From contig JADKIU010000002.1 of NCBI GenBank assembly GCA_016722565.1, positions 62,001 to 126,000 of the forward strand: a DNA stretch of 64,000 bases, read 5' to 3'. Source of the stretch: Bacteroidota bacterium (GTDB taxonomy: Bacteria; Bacteroidota; Bacteroidia; 2-12-FULL-35-15). The position numbers and the translations under genes are program-made. Within the stretch, counting starts at the first letter, position 1. Each line of letters begins with the position of its first letter. The notes beneath the pieces are model-generated. The model made no database searches. It was not told the DNA's origin and saw only the letters and a program-made list of their open reading frames with translations. Below are positions 37,275 to 45,322 of the stretch, in pieces.

Positions 37275-38495
37275 TTAAATGATATTATTTGCTACTATCC
37301 ATGAGCTACTCCAGGCATTTTGGAAATTAAATCCGCCAGTAACGCCATCTATATCCATTACCTCACCCGCAAAGTAAAGTCCAGGAACAATTTTGCTTTC
37401 CATTCTTGAAAAGTCAATTTCCTTTAACTGAATCCCCCCGCAAGTAACAAACTCTTCTTTAAAAGTCGTTTTGCCTTCTATTTTATATTCATCACTCACC
37501 AGATAATGTGCAAGTAGGTTCGCGTTTTTCTTCGATAAATCTGCCCAACGAATTGCATCTGAAATTCCAGCTTTTATTACCAGATGTTCCCAAAGGCGTT
37601 TTGGTAATTCAAACGGACAGTTTGATAAAATCAACTTTGCCGGATTTTCTTCTTTTTGATTGTTGAATTCAATCTTTATTTTTTCTTCGGTATGCATGGG
37701 CAACCATGAAAGTATTGCCGTGAAATTATAATTGAAATCATTTAATATACGAGCTCCCCAAGCGGATGTTTTTAAAATAGCCGGTCCGCTCATTCCCCAG
37801 TGGGTAATCATTAATGGACCTTCTGATTCGAGTTTTGTTCCTGCTACTTTCACTTTCACATGGGGAACAGCAACTCCCATTAATTTGGTGATTTCGTTAT
37901 TGGGAATATTAAAGGTAAAGAGGGAAGGAACCGGTTTCGAAATGGTATGTCCCAGTTTTTCCAACCAGGCATACGCATCTGCCTTGGGATTACCCCCAGT
38001 TGCAATTACCAGTTTATTGCAATGGAATTCACCACCACCATTTGCTTTTAAGGTAAATGTGCCATCATCATTTTTTATGATTTCTTCAATCGAAACATTT
38101 AACTTTATGTTTACGTTATTTTTTTCTGCTTCTTTAGTAAGACAATTAATAATGGTTTCGGAGTTATCTGATGTAGGAAACATTCTTCCGTCTGCTTCTG
38201 TTTTTAATTGAACACCTCTTTCTTCAAACCATTTGATGGTATCTGTGGTAGTAAATCGGCTAAAAGCACTTCTCAATTCCTTCTCACCACGAGGATAATT
38301 TTTAATCAATAAGTTATTGTCGAAACAAGCATGCGTCACATTGCATCGTCCACCTCCCGAAACACGAACTTTAGAAAGTAATTTATTGCTTTTTTCCAAT
38401 AAGGTAATCGTAATACCGGGTGATTTCGGACTATTAATTGCTGTGAAAAAACCAGCTGCACCGCCACCAATTATTACAATATGCATGGGCTTCAT
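37275..38495 (-). CDS. NAD(P)/FAD-dependent oxidoreductase, HI0933/YhiN (BaiN-like) family
   Basis: 406 aa. The dinucleotide-binding motif IIGGGAAGFFTAI is at the N-terminus, followed by the family signature KVRVSGGGRCNVTH, NKLVIATGGNPKAD, and the C-terminal FAD contact FAGEVMDIDGVTGGFNFQNAWSS (shown in parts). The start may be M1 or the MHIVIIGG three codons later. Known: this family of flavoproteins is widespread, and few members have proven substrates. It shares a strand with marR but is separated from it by the marR operator region, so co-regulation is not certain. Confidence 0.9.
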   Translation of the reverse strand: MKPMHIVIIGGGAAGFFTAINSPKSPGITITLLEKSNKLLSKVRVSGGGRCNVTHACFDNNLLIKNYPRGEKELRSAFSRFTTTDTIKWFEERGVQLKTEADGRMFPTSDNSETIINCLTKEAEKNNVNIKLNVSIEEIIKNDDGTFTLKANGGGEFHCNKLVIATGGNPKADAYAWLEKLGHTISKPVPSLFTFNIPNNEITKLMGVAVPHVKVKVAGTKLESEGPLMITHWGMSGPAILKTSAWGARILNDFNYNFTAILSWLPMHTEEKIKIEFNNQKEENPAKLILSNCPFELPKRLWEHLVIKAGISDAIRWADLSKKNANLLAHYLVSDEYKIEGKTTFKEEFVTCGGIQLKEIDFSRMESKIVPGLYFAGEVMDIDGVTGGFNFQNAWSSSWIVANNII

Positions 38496-38510
38496 TATAT
38501 CGTTATATTT

Positions 38511-38543
38511 TTTGTAAGTATAGCCATTTTCTGTATATATTTG
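38511..38543 (+). promoter_or_regulatory. promoter for the ion-channel gene
   Basis: TTTG at 38511-38514 and TATATTTG at 38536-38543 fit the Bacteroidota -33/-7 pattern (21-base spacer), 41 bases before the start codon. Confidence 0.55.
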
Positions 38544-38584
38544 AAATGACTATTCAATAAAAACTACTATTCCAATCGATATTT

Positions 38585-40479
38585 ATGAAAAAAATAAGTT
38601 TTTCTCAAAAGTTCAGATATAAGTTTGATAATTTAATGAGTAAAGGACCTATTGCGATGATTTCGTTATTAGCTGTTATGTCCTTATTTGTTGTATCAAT
38701 AGCTGCGTTTGTTCTTTCCATGTTTCAAATCGCTCCATCAGATGGCGAACCCATGAACTTTATTGAAAGTGCTTGGCAAAGCTTAATGCGGACAATGGAT
38801 GCTGGTACTGTTGGAGGTGATAGCGGTTGGGATTACCGGGCAGTTGGTTTAATTGTAACACTTGGAGGTATTTTTATATTCTCAGCTTTAATTGGGGTTT
38901 TATCCAATGGAATCAATGATAAACTGGAGCAACTTAGAAAAGGAAAAAGTTTTGTCATTGAAAATAATCATACCTTGATTTTAGGTTGGTCATCAAAGGT
39001 ATTCACAATCATTTCTGAATTGGTTATTTCCAACGAAAATCAAAAAAATCCACGCATTGTCATCCTTGCTGATAAAGATAAAGTGGAAATGGAAGATGAG
39101 ATCCGGGATAAATTAGGTGATTTAAGAAACACCAAAGTTATTTGTAGAAATGGCAGTCCAAATGACTTAGCGGATTTGGCAATATCTAATCCGCAAGCTT
39201 CTCGTTCCATCATTATTCTTGCACCCGAAGAAGGAAATCCTGATCCTCAAACCATCAAAACAATTTTGGCAATTACAAACAATCCTGATCGAAGAGAAGC
39301 ACCTTATCACATTGTTGCCGAGATAAAAGATGAGAAGAATTTGGAAGTAGCAAAAATGGTAGGAAAAGATGAAGTGGAATTGGTTTTAACAGATGATGTA
39401 ATTGCGCGTATTATGGTGCAAACATCTCGACAAAGTGGTTTAAGCATCGTTTACACGGAACTAATGGATTTTGATGGGGCCGAAATATATTTTAATGAAG
39501 AAAGTCTACTGATTGGAAAAACCTTTGCAGATGCAGTTGTGGCTTACGAAGATTCTACTGTGATAGGTTTGCAGTATGCAGATGGAAGCGTAAAAATCAA
39601 TCCGGATATGAATTACAAAATTGTCAAAGGCGATAAAGTGATTGCAATAACGGAAGATGACGATACCTTGATCGTTTCAAAAAATAGTCCAGCAGTAATG
39701 AATTTAGCAGCAATTGTAAATAACAATTCATCAAAAATTGTTTCTGAAAAAATATTGTTACTGGGTTGGAATAAGCGCGCCATTACAATTATTAGAGAGA
39801 TGGATAATTATGTTGGCGCTGGATCCTACATGAAAGTTGTTTCTTCCTACGATCACTTAGATGAAGTAAAGATGCTGCTGCCAATTTGAAGAACATCAAA
39901 TTGGAGTTTGCTTGTGCGGATACAACAGCTCGAAATGTGATTGATGATTTGAATGTTACTTCTTATGATAGCGTTCAATTGTTATGTTACAAAGATGAAT
40001 TGGAATTACAAGATGCAGATGCACAGACATTGATTAGCTTACTCCATATTCGCAGAGTGATGGAAGAAACAGGAAAAGATATAAAAGTTGTAAGCGAAAT
40101 GTTGGATTTACGTAACAGAGATTTGGCAGAAGTTACGAAAGCAGATGATTTTATTGTAAGCGATAAATTAATCAGTTTATTAATGTCACAAGTTTCTGAG
40201 AATAAATATTTGATGAGAGTTTTTGAAGATTTATTTGATGCCGATGGTAGCGAAATTTATCTAAAACCGATGAGCGATTATATTAAATCGGGAGAAGAAG
40301 TAAATTTTTATACGATTCTTGAAAGCGCGAAACAAAAAGGTGAGACCGCAATTGGCTATCGTATCGCTTCATTGTCGCATGATAGTTCAAAAGCATACGG
40401 AGTGAATTGCAATCCTGTAAAATCAAAAACGCTGCGTTTTACAGCAGATGACAAATTAATTGTTTTAGCAGAAGATTAA
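38585..40479 (+). CDS. CASTOR/POLLUX-type ion channel protein with RCK domains (one frameshift)
   Basis: Two ORFs (38585-39889 and 39886-40479) form one ~632-residue protein if one A is restored near 39868-39870. The joint then reads DEVKDAAANLKNIKLEF. The N-terminus has TM helices (AMISLLAVMSLFVVSIAAFVL, LIVTLGGIFIFSALIGVL) around a pore-loop region with MRTMDAGTVGGDSGW. Two RCK/TrkA-N-like NAD-binding regions follow (HTLILGWSSKVFTIISELV and KILLLGWNKRAITIIREM). Known: plant CASTOR/POLLUX are nuclear-envelope cation channels, and bacterial relatives are uncharacterised K+/Ca2+ gated channels. The frameshift lies in a short A-run and is probably an artefact. Confidence 0.87.
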
Positions 40480-40592
40480 GTAATTTTTTTTTGCCTATTT
40501 GAGGCAATTGGATTATGTTTGAATAATGTATTGTTTAACCAATTCTACCTTATCCTCGTTCGGATTCGGTGGATAATAAAAATCACAAAAAG

Positions 40593-41705
40593 ATGGGACT
40601 ATTTGATAAATTAAAAGGTGAATTTGTAGATATAATCGAGTGGACGGATAGCTCGAATGATACAATGGTATGGCGTTTTCCCCGTTACCAAAATGAAATA
40701 AAGATGGGTGCGAAGTTGACCGTTCGCGAATCACAAGTTGCCGTGTTTGTAAATGAAGGTCAAATGGCAGATGAATACAAACCCGGAATGTATGAATTGC
40801 AGACCCAAAATATGCCGATTATGACCACCTTGAAAGGTTGGAAATATGGTTTTAACAGTCCGTTTAAAGCGGAAGTTTATTTTGTAAATACGAAACAATT
40901 TACGAATCAAAAATGGGGCACAAAAAATCCGATCATGTTGCGTGATGCAGAATTTGGACCGATACGTATTCGTGCTTTTGGAAACTATGCGATTCGTGTT
41001 GTAGATGCAAAGTTATTCTTAAAGGAAATTGCCGGAACGGATCAGCATTTTACCACAGAAGAAGTAACTGAGCAATTGCGAAATATGGTAATTACTCGTT
41101 TTACAGATGCGATTGCCGAAAGTAAAATTCCGGTATTGGACATGGCATCCAATTATGATGAACTATCAAAATTGATAGGAAATAAAATAAATCCAGAGTT
41201 TAAAGAAATTGGGATTGAAGTAACCAAATTATTGATTGAGAATATTTCTTTGCCACCGGATGTAGAAGCTGCCTTGGACAAAAGAAGCAGTATGGGTATT
41301 ATTGGAAACCTGAATGCCTTTACACAATATCAAGCTGCGAACTCCATGGAGAAAGCTGCCGAAAATGGCAATAGCATGATGGGAGCAGGCTTAGGAATGG
41401 GTATGGGCATGGGAATGGGGAACCAAATGAACAACATGTTCAATCAAAATCAAAACGTTAATAATCAGAATAACAATACACCGCCACCACCGCCACCGGC
41501 TACGCAATATTTTGTTGCAGTGAATGGAGCACAAACTGGTCCGTTTACCGAACAAGTGATGGCACAAATGATTCAACAAGGTTCATTGAAAAAAGAATCG
41601 ATGATTTGGAAAAATGGAATGGCTGCCTGGGCTGCTGCAGAGCAAGTGGCAGAAATAGCAAAATTATTTTCTGCTGTTCCACCGCCATTGCCTCCGCCAA
41701 TGTAA
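40593..41705 (+). CDS. SPFH-domain protein with C-terminal GYF_2 domain
   Basis: 370 aa from MGLFDKLKGEFVDIIEW. The SPFH/virion-core-like domain spans about 1-235 (WRFPRYQNEIKMGAKLTVRESQVAVFV, KINPEFKEIGIEV). Next comes a Gly-Met repeat (GMGMGMGMG) and an Asn/Pro-rich linker with PPPPPP. A GYF_2 domain spans about 305-360 (QYFVAVNGAQTGPFTEQVM, WKNGMAAWAAAEQV), and the C-terminus is proline-rich. Known: such SPFH-GYF_2 proteins commonly sit next to zinc-ribbon membrane proteins, as here. The GYF_2 part is thought to bind Pro-rich partners. Role in membrane organisation is inferred. Confidence 0.87.
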   Translation: MGLFDKLKGEFVDIIEWTDSSNDTMVWRFPRYQNEIKMGAKLTVRESQVAVFVNEGQMADEYKPGMYELQTQNMPIMTTLKGWKYGFNSPFKAEVYFVNTKQFTNQKWGTKNPIMLRDAEFGPIRIRAFGNYAIRVVDAKLFLKEIAGTDQHFTTEEVTEQLRNMVITRFTDAIAESKIPVLDMASNYDELSKLIGNKINPEFKEIGIEVTKLLIENISLPPDVEAALDKRSSMGIIGNLNAFTQYQAANSMEKAAENGNSMMGAGLGMGMGMGMGNQMNNMFNQNQNVNNQNNNTPPPPPPATQYFVAVNGAQTGPFTEQVMAQMIQQGSLKKESMIWKNGMAAWAAAEQVAEIAKLFSAVPPPLPPPM

Positions 41706-41723
41706 TATGAATGATTATTAGTA

Positions 41724-41751
41724 TGTCATTTCGAGCGGAGTCGAGAAATCT
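41724..41751 (+). repeat. intergenic element of the tgtcatttcgagcg type
   Basis: A segment starting tgtcatttcgagcggagtcg, with an imperfect internal dyad (tttcga / tcgagaaa), separates the SPFH and zinc-ribbon genes. From memory, near-identical segments recur between genes in many Bacteroidota genomes and give rise to spurious peptides with MSFRAESRNL. Only one copy is in this window. It is the reason the downstream start is placed at 41825 instead of 41711. Confidence 0.5.
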
Positions 41752-41824
41752 GTCATTCGGATTCCTCCAACTGTTTTCTCCAGATGGGGAGACGCTACGA
41801 AAATTAACTAATTCAGAAAAAACT

Positions 41825-42961
41825 ATGAGTGCAGAATTCGAAGAAAAAACAAATGATATCAGCAACCAGCTGGATTGCAAAGATTGTGGTGCATTGCTAA
41901 AATACGCTCCCGGTACCGAACATTTGAAATGTGAATATTGTGGTGCTGCGAATGAAATTAAAGAAGCACTTGAAATAACGGTTGTTGAAGAAATTGATTT
42001 TGAAAAATTCCTGAATGAAAACAGCAGCACTGTTGAAAGGCAAGAAGTGGTAACAGTAAAGTGTGGCAACTGTGGAGCATCAAGTACATTAAAACCAAAC
42101 ATTACTTCTGATAGTTGTCCGTTTTGCGCAACACCCTTAGTTATTAGCGGTGGAACAACAAACAGCATTATTAAGCCTAAATATTTATTGCCATTTAAAA
42201 TTGATCAAAAAAATGCATTTGAAGAATTTAAAAAATGGATTAAGAGCTTATGGTTTGCGCCCAACGATTTAAAACATTATGTTGATAATGCAGATAAGTT
42301 AAACGGAATGTATATTCCTTATTGGACCTACGATTCGAATACCTCAAGTGATTATACAGGCCAGCGTGGTGTTAATTATCAAACAACAGAAACCTACACA
42401 ACCGTTGTGAATGGACGAACACAAACGAATACACGTGTTGTTACTAAAATACGGTGGAGTTATGTCAGCGGACATGTTTATAATAAGTTTGATGATGTAT
42501 TGGTTTTGGCAAGTAATTCATTACCCGAAAAGTATACCAATGCTTTGGAGCCATGGGATATGGGAAACATTACAGCGTACAACGATAAGTTTTTGAGCGG
42601 TTTTAGAACAGAAAGCTATCAAATAGATGTAAAAACCGGTTTTGATAAATCGAAAGTGATAATGGATGCCGGCATTCGCGAAAGTATTTGTCAGGATATT
42701 GGTGGGGATCATCAACGAATAAGTTCGGTGAATACTGTTTACAATGACATTACCTTTAAACATATTTTATTGCCCATTTGGTTGAGTGCATTTCGTTATA
42801 ATGAAAAGGTGTATCGTTTTATGATTAATGGGCGAACCGGGGAAGTTCAAGGCGAAAGACCATACAGTGCCATTAAAATTGTATTAACAGTATTGACTGT
42901 TATTGCAGTTGGAGTTGGAATTTATTTTGCAGTGAAAGCCTATAACGAAGGCAGTTACTAG
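41825..42961 (+). CDS. zinc-ribbon membrane protein associated with SPFH protein (378 aa)
   Basis: The start is MSAEFEEKTNDIS. Two CxxC-CxxC zinc ribbons are visible: CKDCGALL with CEYCGAA (about 18-40), and CGNCGASS with CPFCATPL (about 80-105). A large conserved domain follows with YIPYWTYDSNTSSDYTGQRG and KHILLPIWLSAFRYNEKVYRF, then one C-terminal TM helix (IVLTVLTVIAVGVGIYFAV). Related proteins are sometimes misnamed PriA helicase because of the ribbons, but there is no helicase motif. The genes are adjacent and co-directional with the SPFH-GYF_2 protein, which suggests a complex. Confidence 0.8.
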   Translation: MSAEFEEKTNDISNQLDCKDCGALLKYAPGTEHLKCEYCGAANEIKEALEITVVEEIDFEKFLNENSSTVERQEVVTVKCGNCGASSTLKPNITSDSCPFCATPLVISGGTTNSIIKPKYLLPFKIDQKNAFEEFKKWIKSLWFAPNDLKHYVDNADKLNGMYIPYWTYDSNTSSDYTGQRGVNYQTTETYTTVVNGRTQTNTRVVTKIRWSYVSGHVYNKFDDVLVLASNSLPEKYTNALEPWDMGNITAYNDKFLSGFRTESYQIDVKTGFDKSKVIMDAGIRESICQDIGGDHQRISSVNTVYNDITFKHILLPIWLSAFRYNEKVYRFMINGRTGEVQGERPYSAIKIVLTVLTVIAVGVGIYFAVKAYNEGSY

Positions 42962-42982
42962 GAAACAATATTTAGTATTTCG

Positions 42983-43015
42983 AAAGCCTTGGCAAATTTT
43001 GCCGAGGCTTTTTTT
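42983..43015 (+). terminator. Rho-independent terminator
   Basis: 11-bp arms aaagccttggc / gccgaggcttt (42983-42993 with 43001-43011, one G-T pair) followed by a T-run, just after the zinc-ribbon gene. Confidence 0.9.
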
Positions 43016-43098
43016 ATTATCTGTGAATTATATAAACTTTTTAAGAAACAGTGTAAGAGATTTGTATTACAATATTCTCCTTTGTAAAAAAAAATCGT

Positions 43099-43257
43099 AT
43101 GAAAAAGTTAGATAAAAAGTTAGAATACATAAAAAGCACCACAGCTAAACTTATCAAGGTGCAGCTGGATTATAGAACAGTGATCTCTATTTCGAATATT
43201 GAGAAACTTAAAATGTGGCTAGTCAGATACCCTGATGCAAAAGTAATAACAACATAA
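43099..43257 (+). CDS. small protein, 52 aa, paralogue of the one at 25.2 kb
   Basis: ATG at 43099 encodes a Lys-rich N-terminus, KVQLDYRTVISISNIEKLKM, then WLVRYPDAKVITT and stop. The segment from VQLD to AKVI matches the product at 25236-25385 at the same spacing (D-RT-I-I/V, LK-W, YP-AK-I). This repeated pattern in two otherwise unrelated loci is the main evidence that both are genes. Predicted fold: beta hairpin plus helix. Function unknown. It lies between a terminator and another very short gene. Confidence 0.65.
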   Translation: MKKLDKKLEYIKSTTAKLIKVQLDYRTVISISNIEKLKMWLVRYPDAKVITT

Positions 43258-43269
43258 AATCGCAAGTGC

Positions 43270-43431
43270 ATGAAATTACTCATCCCTGAAATAGAAAAAG
43301 ATGTACTTGGTTTAGAAAAACCAACACATCAATTAAAACCAATGAAAATAAAGAGTGATGGCGGGTTTTTAATTATTTCTCTAATCCTTTTAATGGTTGT
43401 AGCGATTGTTGTTTTTTATTTTAGTTCTTAA
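43270..43431 (+). CDS. small single-pass membrane protein (53 aa)
   Basis: ATG at 43270 leads a 32-residue polar N-terminus (MKLLIPEIEKDVLGLEK), then one TM helix (FLIISLILLMVVAIVVFYF) and stop. The hydrophobic segment is well formed, and the gene follows the 52-aa gene by 12 bases. It abuts the stop codon of the convergent M28 peptidase with no gap. No homologue is recalled. It could be a real microprotein or chance. Confidence 0.5.
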   Translation: MKLLIPEIEKDVLGLEKPTHQLKPMKIKSDGGFLIISLILLMVVAIVVFYFSS

Positions 43432-44805
43432 TTACAATCCATATTCGCTAATCATCCATATTAAAGCTGCCATGGATGCGCCACCCAATTCAAGTTCCCG
43501 CTTGTTTACGGTTTCAAACGTATCAATTGCAGTATGGTGATAATCGAAGTAACGCTGTGAGTCGGGCATCAATTCAAATATAGGTGTGCCGAGTGCATCG
43601 TGCAAAGGGCCGATATCTGCTCCGCCACCATCATTGTCGAAGTCGTACACACCATAAGGCAAGAATAGCGGTGCCCAGGTTAATAATTTTTTGCGTTGCT
43701 CAGGTTTAACATCATTGCTGAATCCACGAGGTGAAAATCCACCAGCATCCGACTCAATGGCTGCAGTATGTTTTTCGTTTTTGAGTTTTGCCATTTCAGC
43801 ATATTTTTTTCCGCCACGCAATCCGTTTTCCTCATTCATGAAAGCAACAGCACGAATGGTACGTTTGGGTTTTAAACCCAATGCCTTGTAAATGCGAATT
43901 ACTTCAATACTTTGTACAATTCCCGCTCCGTCATCATGAGCTCCTTCGCCATTATCCCAAGCATCCAGATGTCCACCAACTGTGATAATTTCATCCTTTT
44001 TCTCAGAACCATAAATTTCTCCAATCACATTGTAGGATTTTTCTTCCGGAAGAAATTTGCAGTTCATCTTTAAATAAAAGGTTAATTCTTTATCTGTTTT
44101 TAAATACGAACTCAACCAGTTTGCACCGTTGGTGCTGATGGCACATGCCGGGATTTTGTTCAAACTATCTTTGTATCCCATCGAACCGGTATGAGGGTTG
44201 TCGTCTTGTGCCATGGTAACGGAGCGCACCACAACAGCTACGGCTCCAAATTTTACAGCTTCGGATGCGCCAGCCCAACGTTGCATTACGGCTCCTCCAT
44301 ACGAACGGAAGGTTTCAACGTTGGTAGGATCCATTGGTTTGTTAAAGAAAACGATTTTGCCGGTAATTTTTTCTTTTCCGATTTTTTCTAATTCTTCAAT
44401 TCCATTTACTTCGATTACTTGAGCAGTGATTCCTTCAGCAGGAGTACCCACAGAATTGCCCAATGCACAAATAGGAACTTCTTTGATTCCTTTTCCACCT
44501 GTAGAGATTACTTTGCCAATTTCTTTTTCACCACGAACCCAATGCGGAACCATGCATTCTTGCAAGTATACAGTGTCCGCACCTGCTTCTTTCATGGCTT
44601 TGAAAGTCCATTCTACTGCTTGTTGAGCTTGCGGAGAACCTGCTAATCGACCGCCAATTTTTTTGCATAAGTAATTGAGATTGGAATAACTTTTTCCATT
44701 GGTTAATGCTTCGTTGTATATTTTTTTGAAAACAGCAGAATCGGTTTGAGCGATTGTTGTTGTTGCAAAGAATAAAATGGTAGCGAGTGTAATTTTAGTT
44801 CTCAT
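43432..44805 (-). CDS. M28 family zinc aminopeptidase, secreted
   Basis: 457 aa from MRTKITLATILFFATTTIAQ, a signal peptide. The PA-domain-like insert (about 120-250) is followed by the M28 catalytic part: GGHLDAWDNGEGAHDDGAG (metal ligands His and Asp), the FMNEENGLRGGKKYAE segment with the catalytic Glu, ESDAGGF, and a late YHHTAIDTFETV His. Known: family includes glutamate carboxypeptidase-like enzymes and aminopeptidases releasing N-terminal residues. Likely periplasmic or surface peptide scavenging. Confidence 0.93.
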   Translation of the reverse strand: MRTKITLATILFFATTTIAQTDSAVFKKIYNEALTNGKSYSNLNYLCKKIGGRLAGSPQAQQAVEWTFKAMKEAGADTVYLQECMVPHWVRGEKEIGKVISTGGKGIKEVPICALGNSVGTPAEGITAQVIEVNGIEELEKIGKEKITGKIVFFNKPMDPTNVETFRSYGGAVMQRWAGASEAVKFGAVAVVVRSVTMAQDDNPHTGSMGYKDSLNKIPACAISTNGANWLSSYLKTDKELTFYLKMNCKFLPEEKSYNVIGEIYGSEKKDEIITVGGHLDAWDNGEGAHDDGAGIVQSIEVIRIYKALGLKPKRTIRAVAFMNEENGLRGGKKYAEMAKLKNEKHTAAIESDAGGFSPRGFSNDVKPEQRKKLLTWAPLFLPYGVYDFDNDGGGADIGPLHDALGTPIFELMPDSQRYFDYHHTAIDTFETVNKRELELGGASMAALIWMISEYGL

Positions 44806-44946
44806 AGTGTGCATTGTTTTGCGAAGATGTCTGTGTGGGATTGGAACGCAGATTGCCGCAGATTTTTATGATAAAAAATGATTTTTTATTTTCTGTGTGT
44901 TTTTATGATTTGTTTCGTTTAATTTTTCAAACTATGACTTTCCTTC

Positions 44947-44958
44947 CGATAGCTATCG
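44947..44958. repeat. palindrome cgatagctatcg
   Basis: A perfect 12-bp palindrome in the gap between the M28 peptidase and DUF721 genes, inside the longer segment ttccgatagctatcgaggga. From memory, short elements of this kind recur in Bacteroidota intergenic DNA. Significance is uncertain. Confidence 0.35.
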
Positions 44959-44980
44959 AGGGACGGTTCTATTCAACAAT

Positions 44981-45036
44981 CACCTAGTCACTTAGTTACC
45001 TAGTCACCTAGTCACTTAGTCACCTAGTCACTTATT
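44981..45036. repeat. octamer tandem repeat, about seven units
   Basis: Seven units of cacctagt / cacttagt / tacctagt in direct tandem array. The final unit overlaps the stop codon of the DUF721 gene on the minus strand. An 8-bp minisatellite such as this can change in copy number by slippage. Confidence 0.85.
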
Positions 45037-45322
45037 TTAATATTACATCGTTAATCACTTCTGTTCCCACTTCATCGTTCAGCATTTTTACAATTTTAGT
45101 TTTTGCCAAGGAAAGTTCATTTCGTAAAGCAGCGGAATCCAGCGTGACAAAAAGTTGTTTGTGTTTAATGTATAAATCTTTGGTATGCTTCGCAATCATT
45201 ACTCCCATAACACTTTCCCAGGAAGCAATCAGTTTGCGTTCGGCTAGTTTGTCGTCCAGCTTATAGGCTTTGAGTAAGTGATCAATCACTTCTTTTAAAC
45301 TATGTTCGTTGTGTTTGCTCAC
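45032..45322 (-). CDS. DUF721 (DciA-like) protein
   Basis: 96 aa. Features of DUF721: SLKEVIDHLLKAYKLDDKL, an invariant Trp in IASWESVMG, and LFVTLDSAALRNELSLAK. Known: DciA, a DUF721 protein, loads the replicative helicase in bacteria lacking DnaC/DnaI. DUF721 next to recF is a common arrangement. It overlaps recF by four bases, so translation is coupled. Its C-terminus runs into an octamer repeat. Confidence 0.88.
   Translation of the reverse strand: MSKHNEHSLKEVIDHLLKAYKLDDKLAERKLIASWESVMGVMIAKHTKDLYIKHKQLFVTLDSAALRNELSLAKTKIVKMLNDEVGTEVINDVILK

Noticed and set aside
41711..41824. N-terminal extension MIISMSFRAESRNL of the zinc-ribbon protein
   Set aside because: It is encoded by an intergenic repeat-like element; MSAEFEEK at 41825 is a better start.
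44815..44946. Possible small ORFs between the M28 peptidase and the octamer array
   Set aside because: Only short frames without ribosome-binding site or meaningful composition.
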